The notes under the pieces: generated by a model
The model's input: the letters and a program-made list of their open reading frames with translations, nothing else
Told to the model about the DNA's origin: nothing
Database searches by the model: none
Part shown: one piece after another, positions 8,951-18,146 of the stretch
How the letters are laid out: every line of letters begins with the position of its first letter
Numbering within the stretch: position 1 is the stretch's first letter
Source: an uncultured Olsenella sp.
GTDB taxonomy: Bacteria > Actinomycetota > Coriobacteriia > Coriobacteriales > Atopobiaceae
Length of the DNA stretch: 64,000 nucleotides
Direction of reading: 5' to 3'
Assembly: GCA_934660915.1 (NCBI GenBank)
Contig: CAKUIF010000007.1
Coordinates: 1-64,000, forward strand
Program-made: the position numbers and the translations under genes

Positions 8951-9625
8951 CTATTCCTCTTGGGCCATGAACGCGGGCGCCACGACCTTCGTGTAGAACA
9001 CGAGCCAAAGCAGCGAGACACAGAACCCGGCAAGAACGTCGCTTGCGTAGTGAACGCCGAGGTAGATGCGGCTCACGCCGACCATCACGATGACGAGCGA
9101 GAAGAGCGCGCACCAGATCAGGCGCATGGTCCTGTCCTTCTCGTAGGTCCACACCATCCACACCAGAAGCCCGAAGAACGCCATCGAGACCATCGAGTGG
9201 CCCGAGGGGAAGCTGTAGCCGGACTCGGCGATGAGGCGGAAGCCGTCGGGGCGCGGGCGCTGGACGATCTGCTTGAGCACGACGTTGAGCGCGAGCGCGC
9301 CAAAGAGGTTGGCGGCGACGCAGCGGCCCGGCGCCTTTCCGGGCGCGAACGCCGTCACGATGAGCGTCATCACGAGCAGCACCGGTATGTCGAGCAGGCC
9401 GGTGAAGCCCTTCATGACCGAGGTGACGGGGTCGCTGCGGAGCTTCTCGACAAAAAAGCGGTAGGCGAGGGTGTCGAGCTTCATGATCTCGCCCTCGCCG
9501 ACCTCTTCGAGCAGATAGATGAACACGAGCGCCGCGACGAGCGCAACCAAAAGAAGCGCGTTGGTGCGCGCGAGCCCCGCCATCGAGCGCGTCGTGTCCT
9601 TTATCTGCTTTTTTAGCTCACTCAT
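8951..9625 (-). CDS. PAP2-family phosphatase (membrane)
   Basis: A 224-residue integral membrane protein with about six hydrophobic segments and all three motifs of the type 2 phosphatidic acid phosphatase family: KQIVQRPRP, PSGHS and SRIYLGVHYASD. Members dephosphorylate lipid phosphates such as undecaprenyl pyrophosphate or phosphatidate outside the membrane. The substrate here cannot be assigned. It is transcribed in the same direction as the thioredoxin gene, which ends 11 nt before its start, so the two probably form an operon. Confidence 0.88.
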   Translation of the reverse strand: MSELKKQIKDTTRSMAGLARTNALLLVALVAALVFIYLLEEVGEGEIMKLDTLAYRFFVEKLRSDPVTSVMKGFTGLLDIPVLLVMTLIVTAFAPGKAPGRCVAANLFGALALNVVLKQIVQRPRPDGFRLIAESGYSFPSGHSMVSMAFFGLLVWMVWTYEKDRTMRLIWCALFSLVIVMVGVSRIYLGVHYASDVLAGFCVSLLWLVFYTKVVAPAFMAQEE

Positions 9626-9636
9626 TGGGCCTTGCC

Positions 9637-9957
9637 TTACAGGTGCGCGCGGATCTCGCTGACGAGCGCCGCCTTGGGCAGGGCGCCGACCATGCGGTGC
9701 GCGACCTTGCCGTCCTTAAAGAGCATGACCGTCGGGATGGAGACGATCTTGTTCTTCATGGCGAAGTCGTAGTTGTCGTCGACGTTCATCTTGTACACAT
9801 CGAGCTCGCCGGCCATATCGCCTGCGACCTCCTCGACGATGGGGCCGAGCGCGCGGCACGGGCCGCACCACGGCGCCCAAAAATCGACCAGCACAGGGTG
9901 TTGGGCATCGGCGAGAATCTGCGCGAGCTCCTCGGACTGAATTTCCTTGACGGCCAT
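9637..9957 (-). CDS. trxA: Thioredoxin
   Basis: A 106-residue cytoplasmic thioredoxin with the WCGPC redox site (FWAPWCGPCRALGP) and the conserved cis-proline region SIPTVMLFKDG. The start is chosen at MAVKEI because GGAGGAG lies just upstream; a longer frame to 9987 adds ten residues not typical of the family. It reduces protein disulfides and is the first gene of a probable two-gene unit with the PAP2 phosphatase. Confidence 0.94.
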   Translation of the reverse strand: MAVKEIQSEELAQILADAQHPVLVDFWAPWCGPCRALGPIVEEVAGDMAGELDVYKMNVDDNYDFAMKNKIVSIPTVMLFKDGKVAHRMVGALPKAALVSEIRAHL

Positions 9958-10066
9958 TGGCTCCTCCGGAATCACGTGCGGGCGCAATGCGTCCGCGGGT
10001 CTTTTCTTGTAGCGGCTTATACCCGAATTAGACTATTGTGGTGCAACCTATCCAGGAGGGGACCCG

Positions 10067-10621
10067 ATGACATCCGCAGCAGATCAGCGTCGCGAGGCGT
10101 GCGCGCAAAAAACGACCGCCGAGCTGGACGGCCTTGCCGCGCGCGGAGTGCGCGCCGGGGGCAATGCCATGAGCCCCATCCTTGTGGCCAAAGGCGAGCG
10201 CACGGCCGACGAGGTTGCCGGCGCAGAGCCCTTCTCGGGTGCCGACGGGGCCGCGCTCAAGGCCTCCCTCAAGGCGCTTGGATACGCGCCGGAGGACTGG
10301 GAGTGGCTCTTGACCTGCGACGATGCGGGCGCGGCGCTCGCGGCGCCCTTGCTTCGCGAGGCCGTCTGCGCCCTCGACCCGGCCACGCTCGTCTGCTGCG
10401 ACGACGCGGCCGCCGCTGCCCTGCGCGAGGCGTATGCCGAGGACTTGACCATCATCGAGAGCTTCGAGGAGGCCATGCTCGAGCCCGGTTACGTCGTGCA
10501 GCTCTGCGGCATGCGCGTCCTCAACCTGGGCGGGTTTGCCGACGCGCTGGCGGACCCGCGCGCCAAGCAGCAGATGTGGGCCCGGCTCAAGCGCGTCGGC
10601 CCTCTGGGCGAGCCGTACTAG
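10067..10621 (+). CDS. Conserved-looking hypothetical protein
   Basis: A 184-residue alanine-rich soluble protein without signal peptide or membrane helix. No recognised motif. A strong site (AGGAGGGGACCCG) precedes the ATG, and codon use matches neighbouring genes, so it is very probably real. The C-terminal half (VVQLCGMRVLNLGGFADAL) has a regular alternating pattern suggestive of an alpha/beta domain. It is divergent from trxA, with 109 nt between. Function unknown. Confidence 0.7.
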   Translation: MTSAADQRREACAQKTTAELDGLAARGVRAGGNAMSPILVAKGERTADEVAGAEPFSGADGAALKASLKALGYAPEDWEWLLTCDDAGAALAAPLLREAVCALDPATLVCCDDAAAAALREAYAEDLTIIESFEEAMLEPGYVVQLCGMRVLNLGGFADALADPRAKQQMWARLKRVGPLGEPY

Positions 10622-10624
10622 CGA

Positions 10625-10811
10625 CCTGCTATTTCAGCCTGTCTGATTTGGCAGTCTTTTTTGCCTGTCTGGATTGGGTGGCCTGCTGTCTCGGCCCTGC
10701 CATCTCAGCCGCTCTGATCTGGCGAGAAGGGCGCTCGCCATCTCAGAACGGCTGGACTGGCAGGGCGCCGGCGGCGCTTGCCAAATCAGCACGGCTGGAC
10801 TGGTAGGGCAC
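10625..10811. repeat. Palindromic repeat family A, copy 2
   Basis: It contains a CTGC...CTGATTTGGCAG hairpin followed by TCTTTTTTG, and then a long imperfect hairpin (CCATCTCAGCCGCTCTGAT...ATCTCAGAACGGCTGGACT) closely resembling copy 1 at 8796. It fills nearly all of the space between the hypothetical gene and pgi. Confidence 0.8.
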
Positions 10812-10876
10812 AAGAGCGCCGTTCAGGCGTAAAATAGTGCCGTCCGTGGATTTTGACTCCCAGGGAGGACTCGCAC

Positions 10877-12568
<1,692 letters not shown>

Positions 12569-13071
12569 GGCTGTGCGCTAAGCCGTGAGCCGACGATGCC
12601 CCGGGCTGCTCGATCGAGCGACCCGGGGCTTCTTTCTAAATAATTCATGGCAAGAAGTACATGGCAAGAAGCGCGGGTGCCCATCGCGTCCGCGCGCAAG
12701 TCCCCCGCAACATAGACGGAGGCCCTGCGGAGCTGAGCTCCGGGGCCTCCACTTTGGCAGCTGCCAAGCGTGAGTCGCGTTCGCTTTACAGTGCGGTGAC
12801 ACGCGTCTGTGATTAATCTGCGTCGTGCCGCCGCTCCCTGCGCAACTACAGCATGCCCTTCTTGCCGGCGGGCCAATCCACGCCCGCAACCTTTACACAA
12901 ACCTGCCTTTTGCGCTGAACGCGCTTGTGAACGCATGTTGTACAATGCACAACGGCGTAAAACCGTCAATCCCCCGAAGAGAAGGGTCCGCATGAAACCT
13001 CGACCTGCAAGTCGATGACCTGCGGCGTGCTCAGGCCACGCCGTGCCGGCGTTAAGCAGTAAGGAGCACGA
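12569..13071. other. 503-bp intergenic region between pgi and the MgtE-like gene
   Basis: It holds the pgi terminator (12598-12637), two tandem TGGCAAGAAG copies near 12647 and 12662, and a strong GC hairpin at about 12718-12750 (GGAGGCCC with GGGGCCTCC) without a T tract. It ends with a leader containing a site AGTAAGGAGCACGA before the ATG at 13072. Because a magnesium-transport-like gene follows, I looked for an M-box riboswitch but did not recognise its conserved segments. I see no convincing gene. Confidence 0.6.
12598..12637 (+). terminator. Terminator after pgi
   Basis: GCCCCGGG (12598-12605) pairs with CCCGGGGC (12622-12629). The loop contains a further self-complementary CTCGATCGAG. 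TTCTTTCT follows. Confidence 0.85.
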
Positions 13072-14904
13072 ATGATTTATCTGTCCCAACTCATGGGCAA
13101 CCCGGTTTTTGCAGCAGATGGCGAGAAGATCGGCACGGTTTCCGACCTCGGTATCGCCACGGGCGAGGTTTTTCCCCGCGTGACCAGCCTTGCGTTCAAG
13201 GGGCCTGGCCGCACCCCCTTCATGATCAGCTGGCGCAAGTACGTCGACACCTATGACGAGAAGGAGATTCACCTCAAGGTCCCCGCGACCGAGATCCGCT
13301 TCTCGTACCTGCAGCCCGATGAGGTCCTCATCGCGCGCGACATCCTCAACAAGCAGATCGTCGATACCCGCGGCATGCGCGTCGTCCGCGTAAACGACCT
13401 CAAGCTCTCCGACACCAACTCCACGCAGCTCCGCCTGCTCGGCGCCGAGGTCGGCGCCCGCGGCATCCTGCGCTCGCTTTCGCCGGCGCTCGAGCGCACC
13501 GTGCTCCGCCTCGCGCGCGCCTTTGGCAAGCCCATGCCCGAGCGCATCATCGCGTGGAGCTACATGGACCTCGTCGAGCGCGACCTCTCCAACGTCAAGC
13601 TCTCGGTCTCGCACAAGACCCTCGACGACATGCACCCCGCCGACATCGCCGACATCATCGAGCGCCTCGACCCGCGCCTGCGCGGCCAGGTCTTCGCGCA
13701 GCTCGACGACGAGCAGCGTGCCGGCGCCATGGCCGAGTTCGACGACGACGCGATGGCCGCCGAGCTCATGGGCAACATGGACGAGTCCGACGCCTCCCGC
13801 ATGCTGTCCGAGATGGACCCCGACGACGCGGCCGAGCTCGTCTCTGAACTCGACTACGACAAGGCCGAGAAGCTCCTGCGCCTCATGGGCGTCCAGGAGC
13901 AGCGCGCCATCCGTCAGCTGCTCGGTTACCGCGAGGACACCGCGGGCCGCATCATGACCTCGGAGTTCGCGTCGCTGCCGGAAGAGAAGACCGTCGCCGA
14001 CGCCGTCGCCCTGCTGCGCAGCCTCGCTGATGACTTCGAGTCGGTCCGCTACCTTTACCTCACCGACGAGAACAACCGCCTCTCGGGCGTCGTCACCCTG
14101 AACCAGATCATCGTCTCGGCCCCCGACACCAAGCTCGCCTGCATCTGCACCGAGGAGGTCATCGTCGCGAGCCCGGAGGACGACCAGGAGGACGTTGCCG
14201 AGAAGATCGCCAAGTACAACCTCCTCGCCATGCCGGTCGTGGCCGATGACGGCCATATGCTCGGCATCGTCACCGTCGACGACGCGCTTGACGTCCTCGA
14301 GGAGGAACACGCCGAGGACCTCCAGATCGCCGGCGGCGCCCCCGCCGACGACGACTCCTCGCGCGGCGGCGACCTCGTGTGGCTCCTGCGCCGCAACGCG
14401 TGGTTCTTCCTGTGGATCGCGGGCGCCGCGGCCCTGGCCGTCGTCCTGCCCATGGTGGGCGTGGACTGCTCGAGCGTGCTTCTTACCTGCGCGGCGCTGC
14501 CTGTGGCGCTCGTCGTGGCCGACGACTCCATCAGCTACGTGACGAACTTCTTCCTGCAGAACGATCCCGATGACGACGGCGCGCCGTCGATGCTCGGCTT
14601 CACCGTGAAGAGCATCGGCATCGGCGTCGTGCTCGCCGCTGTCGCGGTGCTCGCGGCGCTCATGCTCGACAGCGTGGTCCGCGCCGGCTCGCCCGAGGCG
14701 CTCGGGGCCGTGTCTACCGGCTTTATGGCCGCTGCCGCGGCGATTCTGCTGAGCTTTATCCTGAGCCCGGCTTACCTTGCCTTCCTGCGCAAACGTGACG
14801 AGAAGAACCAGGACGCCTCGGGATTCGCCCTCTCGATGTGCGCCATGCTCATCGCCCTTGCGGTGTTCGCCGCCATCGTCGTTTCCAAGGCGGTGGTCTT
14901 CTAG
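13072..14904 (+). CDS. PRC-barrel / MgtE-N / CBS protein with five C-terminal membrane helices
   Basis: A 610-residue protein. Order: PRC-barrel-like domain (about 1-75), MgtE intracellular N-domain (about 170-270, repeats such as DDEQRAGAMAEFDDD and LLSEMDPDDAAELVSELD-like helices), two CBS domains (about 275-400), then five hydrophobic segments (410-610). This resembles MgtE magnesium channels, but the conserved MgtE pore motifs are not evident in the membrane part. It may be a divergent MgtE or a magnesium-sensing partner of the transporter encoded next. That gene starts inside its stop codon (TAGTG), so the two are translationally coupled. Confidence 0.78.
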   Translation: MIYLSQLMGNPVFAADGEKIGTVSDLGIATGEVFPRVTSLAFKGPGRTPFMISWRKYVDTYDEKEIHLKVPATEIRFSYLQPDEVLIARDILNKQIVDTRGMRVVRVNDLKLSDTNSTQLRLLGAEVGARGILRSLSPALERTVLRLARAFGKPMPERIIAWSYMDLVERDLSNVKLSVSHKTLDDMHPADIADIIERLDPRLRGQVFAQLDDEQRAGAMAEFDDDAMAAELMGNMDESDASRMLSEMDPDDAAELVSELDYDKAEKLLRLMGVQEQRAIRQLLGYREDTAGRIMTSEFASLPEEKTVADAVALLRSLADDFESVRYLYLTDENNRLSGVVTLNQIIVSAPDTKLACICTEEVIVASPEDDQEDVAEKIAKYNLLAMPVVADDGHMLGIVTVDDALDVLEEEHAEDLQIAGGAPADDDSSRGGDLVWLLRRNAWFFLWIAGAAALAVVLPMVGVDCSSVLLTCAALPVALVVADDSISYVTNFFLQNDPDDDGAPSMLGFTVKSIGIGVVLAAVAVLAALMLDSVVRAGSPEALGAVSTGFMAAAAAILLSFILSPAYLAFLRKRDEKNQDASGFALSMCAMLIALAVFAAIVVSKAVVF

Positions 14905-16202
14905 TGCCGTCCGAGCTCGACAAGAAGCACGCCGAGGCGCCAGTTTCCGGTGCCTCTCCGGATGCCAAACCTGCCCGAACCAAGCTCGATCCCAAGCGCG
15001 TCCTTGCGGCAATGGGCCCCGGCATGGTCGCCGCCCTGGCCGGCGCCGACGCCGGCGGCGTCGCCACGTACTCGAGCGCGGGCGCGTTCTTCGGGTACGG
15101 CCAGCTTTGGACCGTCCCCGTCATGTGCCTTCTGCTCATCGTCGCGCAGGAGACCGCCGCGCGCATGGGCTGCGTCACCGGCAAGGGTTTCGCGTCCCTG
15201 ATTCGCGAGCAGTTCGGCGTGCGCATGAGCGCACTGGCCATGCTTGCGCTCCTGATCTCGAACACCACCGTCACGCTGTCGGAGTTCGCCGGCATCGCGT
15301 CGGGCCTCGGCCTGTTCGGCGTGCCCGCCATCGTGAGCGTGCCCATCGCGGCGCTGGCCATCTGGATGCTCACCATGAGCGGCTCCTATCACCGCATTGA
15401 GAAGATTCTGCTGGCCATCAGCTGTGTTTTCGTTACGTATGTGGTTGCCGGCGTCATGGTCGGCCCCGACTGGGGAGACGCCCTGAACGCCACTCTGGTC
15501 CCGCGCTTCTCCGCGGACCCGAAGTACTTCAGCGTGCTCGTGGCAAACATCGGTACCACCATCGCGCCGTGGATGATGTTCCTCGCGCAGTCCAACGTCG
15601 TCGAGAAGAACGCCCATGCGGAGGATCTGCCCTACCAGCGCATCGACACCGTGACCGGCTCCATCGTGGCGAGCGCCATCAGCTGGTTCATCATCCTGAC
15701 CACAGGCGCCGTGCTCTTCCCGGCGGGCATCCAGGTGAGCAGCGCCGAGGACGCCGCGCTCGCCCTGCAGCCGCTGGTGGGGGAGTACGCGACGGTGCTG
15801 TTCGGCGCCGGACTCGTGGGCGCGTCCTTCCTCGCGGCGTGCGTGCTGCCCGGCATCACGTCGAGCGCGATCTGCGAGGCGTTCGGCTGGGAGCGCGGCA
15901 GCGACCGAAACTGGCAGGAGGCGCCCGTTTACCGCGGCATCATCACTGCCGTCATCATCTTCTCCGCCGTGATCGTGATCATCCCCAATATCGACCTCTT
16001 TGGCATCATGATGCTCGCGCAGGTCATCAACGGCGTTCTGCTGCCGGTCCTGCTCGTCTTTATGGTCCTCATCGCGAGCGACCGCCACGTCATGGGCAAG
16101 TACCGCAACGGCCAGGCGTGGAACGTGCTCACGTGGTTCACCATCATCGCCGTCGTGGTGCTCACCATTGTTATGTTTGTTCTGCAGGCGATGGGGCTCT
16201 AG
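14904..16202 (+). CDS. NRAMP-family divalent metal transporter, atypical metal site
   Basis: A 432-residue membrane protein with 11 or so hydrophobic segments and the NRAMP fold signatures. In TM1 the usual DPGN is DAGG (GADAGGVATY): the aspartate is kept and the asparagine lost. In TM6 the usual MPH is APW (GTTIAPWMMFL): the metal-binding methionine and the histidine are both replaced. These changes recall the magnesium-transporting NRAMP-related transporters (NRMTs) described from Eggerthella. The start is GTG overlapping the stop of the MgtE-like gene. Mg2+ or Mn2+ import is inferred, not shown. Confidence 0.85.
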   Translation: MPSELDKKHAEAPVSGASPDAKPARTKLDPKRVLAAMGPGMVAALAGADAGGVATYSSAGAFFGYGQLWTVPVMCLLLIVAQETAARMGCVTGKGFASLIREQFGVRMSALAMLALLISNTTVTLSEFAGIASGLGLFGVPAIVSVPIAALAIWMLTMSGSYHRIEKILLAISCVFVTYVVAGVMVGPDWGDALNATLVPRFSADPKYFSVLVANIGTTIAPWMMFLAQSNVVEKNAHAEDLPYQRIDTVTGSIVASAISWFIILTTGAVLFPAGIQVSSAEDAALALQPLVGEYATVLFGAGLVGASFLAACVLPGITSSAICEAFGWERGSDRNWQEAPVYRGIITAVIIFSAVIVIIPNIDLFGIMMLAQVINGVLLPVLLVFMVLIASDRHVMGKYRNGQAWNVLTWFTIIAVVVLTIVMFVLQAMGL

Positions 16203-16246
16203 CGGAGTGGCGGAACTGCGTGTCGTGTTAAACTAAATCCCTGCGA

Positions 16247-16351
16247 GCGCGTTCAATGGGGGCGGGTGACGCAACACCTCGAACCTGGTCAGGGCCGGGA
16301 GGCAGCAGCCATAAGGGGCCTCTGGCGGGCACCCGTTCCCATCGAGCGCGC
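16247..16351 (+). ncRNA. ffs: Signal recognition particle RNA, small bacterial type
   Basis: It contains the diagnostic domain IV sequence GGTCAGGGCCGGGAGGCAGC and the following AGCCATAAG, near 16288-16313. Outer pairing brings GCGCG (16247) and CGGGTG (16263) together with CACCCG (about 16330) and GCGCGC (16346), giving a hairpin RNA of about 105 nt. A TTAAACT-like -10 element precedes it. The RNA binds Ffh for co-translational membrane targeting. Ends are estimated from the fold. Confidence 0.93.
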
Positions 16352-16365
16352 TTAACTGAATCCTG

Positions 16366-16393
16366 CTGCCCCGTGACGTATGTCGCGGGGCAG
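16366..16393 (+). terminator. Hairpin after the SRP RNA
   Basis: CTGCCCCG (16366-16373) pairs with CGGGGCAG (16386-16393). There is no clear T tract, so termination efficiency is uncertain. Confidence 0.5.
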
Positions 16394-16443
16394 ACTTGTG
16401 AACAGCGCTTTTTTGACCGCTATCCAAAAAAGGAGAGACCCGC

Positions 16444-17085
16444 ATGGGCTTTGTCAACTTCATTGCCGAGCTGCTCCGTGACCCCCGCTCCGCCATCGCG
16501 GCCTGGATCGCCGCCGGCCCGCTCATGGCGTACGGTTGCGTCTTCCTCATCATCTTCATCGAGACCGGCGTCGTGTTCTTCCCGTTCCTCCCCGGCGACT
16601 CGCTGCTGTTCGCCTCCGGCTTCTTTGCGCACAACGGCGGCTTCAACATCGTCGCGCTGCTCGCCGTGGCTTGGGCCGCCGCCATCCTCGGCGACCAGTG
16701 CAACTTCATGATCGGCCACTTCTTTGGGCGCAAGATCATCGCCTCCGGCAAGGTCAAGGCCATGACTCCGGAGCGCCTCGAGAAATCCGAGGCCTTCCTC
16801 GACAAGTGGGGCCACCTCGCCATCTTCCTTGGCCGCTTCTTCCCGTTTATCCGCACCTTCGTGCCCTTTATCGCGGGCATGGGCGGCATGCACTGGCGCA
16901 ACTTCGTGATCTTCAACATCCTCGGCGGCATCACCTGGTCGACGTTGTTCACGCTGCTCGGCTACTTCTTTGGCGGCATCCCCTTCGTGCAGGAGCACTT
17001 CGAGCTCCTCATCATCGGCATCGTCGCGGTAAGCATCGTCCCGACCGTCGTCGGCCTCGTCAAGGCCAAGCTCGGCAAGAACTAA
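16444..17085 (+). CDS. DedA-family membrane protein
   Basis: A 213-residue protein with four to five membrane segments and typical DedA sequence: FLPGDSLLFASG near residue 55, GDQCNFMIGHFFGR near 83, and FLGRFFPFIRTFVPFIAGM near 125, which contains the functional arginines of the family. DedA proteins are implicated in lipid carrier (C55-P) or phospholipid flipping and proton-motive-force-dependent homeostasis. The site AAAGGAGAG lies upstream of the ATG. Confidence 0.92.
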   Translation: MGFVNFIAELLRDPRSAIAAWIAAGPLMAYGCVFLIIFIETGVVFFPFLPGDSLLFASGFFAHNGGFNIVALLAVAWAAAILGDQCNFMIGHFFGRKIIASGKVKAMTPERLEKSEAFLDKWGHLAIFLGRFFPFIRTFVPFIAGMGGMHWRNFVIFNILGGITWSTLFTLLGYFFGGIPFVQEHFELLIIGIVAVSIVPTVVGLVKAKLGKN

Positions 17086-17092
17086 GCCCAGA

Positions 17093-17178
17093 CGTGAACA
17101 GGGGGCGCCCGTGAACAGGGGACGTACCCCCGTTCACGTGAACGGGGGTACGTCCCCTGTTCACGTCCCCTGTTCACG
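17093..17178. repeat. 54-bp perfect palindrome nested in further copies of the same word
   Basis: 17111-17137 and 17138-17164 are exact reverse complements with no spacer (27-nt arms; word GTGAACAGGGGACGTACCCC). One more GTGAACAGGG lies to the left (17094) and one CCCCTGTTCAC to the right (about 17167), so the structure is nested. It lies just after the DedA gene. Confidence 0.9.
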
Positions 17179-17180
17179 GC

Positions 17181-17304
17181 AAAAGTCGGTGCCTTAATCT
17201 GAACCTACTGAGTAGTAAGACCCATCAGTTCAACGTTTGCCCAGATAAACAGCTTGTAGAATTGTTTAGATACTGAGGGGCGCCGAATTAAGGCACCGAC
17301 TTTT
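17181..17304. repeat. 18-nt inverted repeat enclosing 88 nt
   Basis: AAAAGTCGGTGCCTTAAT (17181-17198) is the exact reverse complement of 17287-17304. The enclosed sequence is AT-richer than its surroundings and codes for nothing I can see. It follows the 54-bp palindrome directly. Confidence 0.85.
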
Positions 17305-17379
17305 CCCAAAAGCGAGCCGAAGGCACCTGAAGTAGCATGGATGGAGCTCCGCTGCAGCGTTCAAGGAGGCCAAAAAGCC

Positions 17380-17925
17380 ATGAAACTCATCATCGCGTCC
17401 GATATCCACGGCGCCGCCGACTGGTGCGGCCGCCTTATGTCCGCCATCGATGCCGAGAGCCCCGACCGCGTGGTGCTTTTGGGCGACCTTCTGTACCACG
17501 GGCCGCGCAACGACCTGCCCGCCGACTATGCGCCCAAGCGCGTGATCGGGATGCTCAACGATATCGCTGACCGCGTCATCGCCGTGCGCGGAAACTGCGA
17601 AGCGGAAGTCGACCAGATGGTCCTCGGCTTCCCCTGCATGGCCGACCACAACATCCTTGTGGATCCGGCGGCCGACAACAAGACGCTCTTTTTTACCCAC
17701 GGCCACGTGTACGGCCCCGGCCTGCACAACAGCGTCGACAACTGGCCCGCGCTGCCCGCAAACTCCGCGCTCGTCTATGGCCACACCCACAAGAAGGTGC
17801 TGCAGGAGGTCGAGGGCCACGAGGGCGTGTGCGTGTTCAACCCCGGCTCTGTGGGCATCCCCAAAGACGGCACCCACAGCTTCGGCGTCTACGAGGACGG
17901 CCGATTCGAGCACCGGCTGCTGTAA
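17380..17925 (+). CDS. yfcE: Phosphodiesterase, YfcE type
   Basis: A 181-residue metallophosphoesterase with SDIHG (8-12), LGDLLYHGPR near 34, GNCE near 71, HGHVYG near 106, YGHTHKK near 129 and NPGSVGIP near 151, matching E. coli YfcE in order and length. AAGGAGG precedes the ATG at 17380; an in-frame ATG at 17341 adds 13 unlikely residues. It is paralogous to the enzyme at 8326-8796 but closer to YfcE proper. It is probably monocistronic, and palindromic repeats lie on both sides. Confidence 0.92.
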   Translation: MKLIIASDIHGAADWCGRLMSAIDAESPDRVVLLGDLLYHGPRNDLPADYAPKRVIGMLNDIADRVIAVRGNCEAEVDQMVLGFPCMADHNILVDPAADNKTLFFTHGHVYGPGLHNSVDNWPALPANSALVYGHTHKKVLQEVEGHEGVCVFNPGSVGIPKDGTHSFGVYEDGRFEHRLL

Positions 17926-17975
17926 GCTGAGCACAATGGCGCGACTAAATAACTGAATACGGCGCTTAGAGCTGA

Positions 17976-18023
17976 GTCCCCGCCTTTCGACACTGTCGAC
18001 TTGCAGTGTCGAAAGGCGGGGAC
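17976..18023. repeat. 20-bp perfect hairpin (GTCCCCGCCTTTCGACACTG)
   Basis: Arms 17976-17995 and 18004-18023 are exact reverse complements with an 8-nt loop. No T tract follows. It resembles in style the GGGGAC-type palindromes at 17111 and 53393. Confidence 0.85.
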
Positions 18024-18146
18024 GCGGCGTTGCTTTACCGGCTTGTTTCTGTCGAATCTTCACGGCGAGCTACGAAACGTCCTGGACTGTACGGCGAGCG
18101 TCGCTTTCCTGAGTAGTCTAAAGCTACGAAGAAGGGAGGCGCATAG

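Noticed and set aside
12900..13071. Possible M-box or other riboswitch before the MgtE-like gene
   Set aside because: I looked for the conserved M-box segments and did not find them. The leader is short and shows only weak pairing.
17093..18023. Insertion sequence remnants
   Set aside because: Inverted repeats are present but no transposase fragment or target duplication is seen. Kept as palindromic repeats instead.
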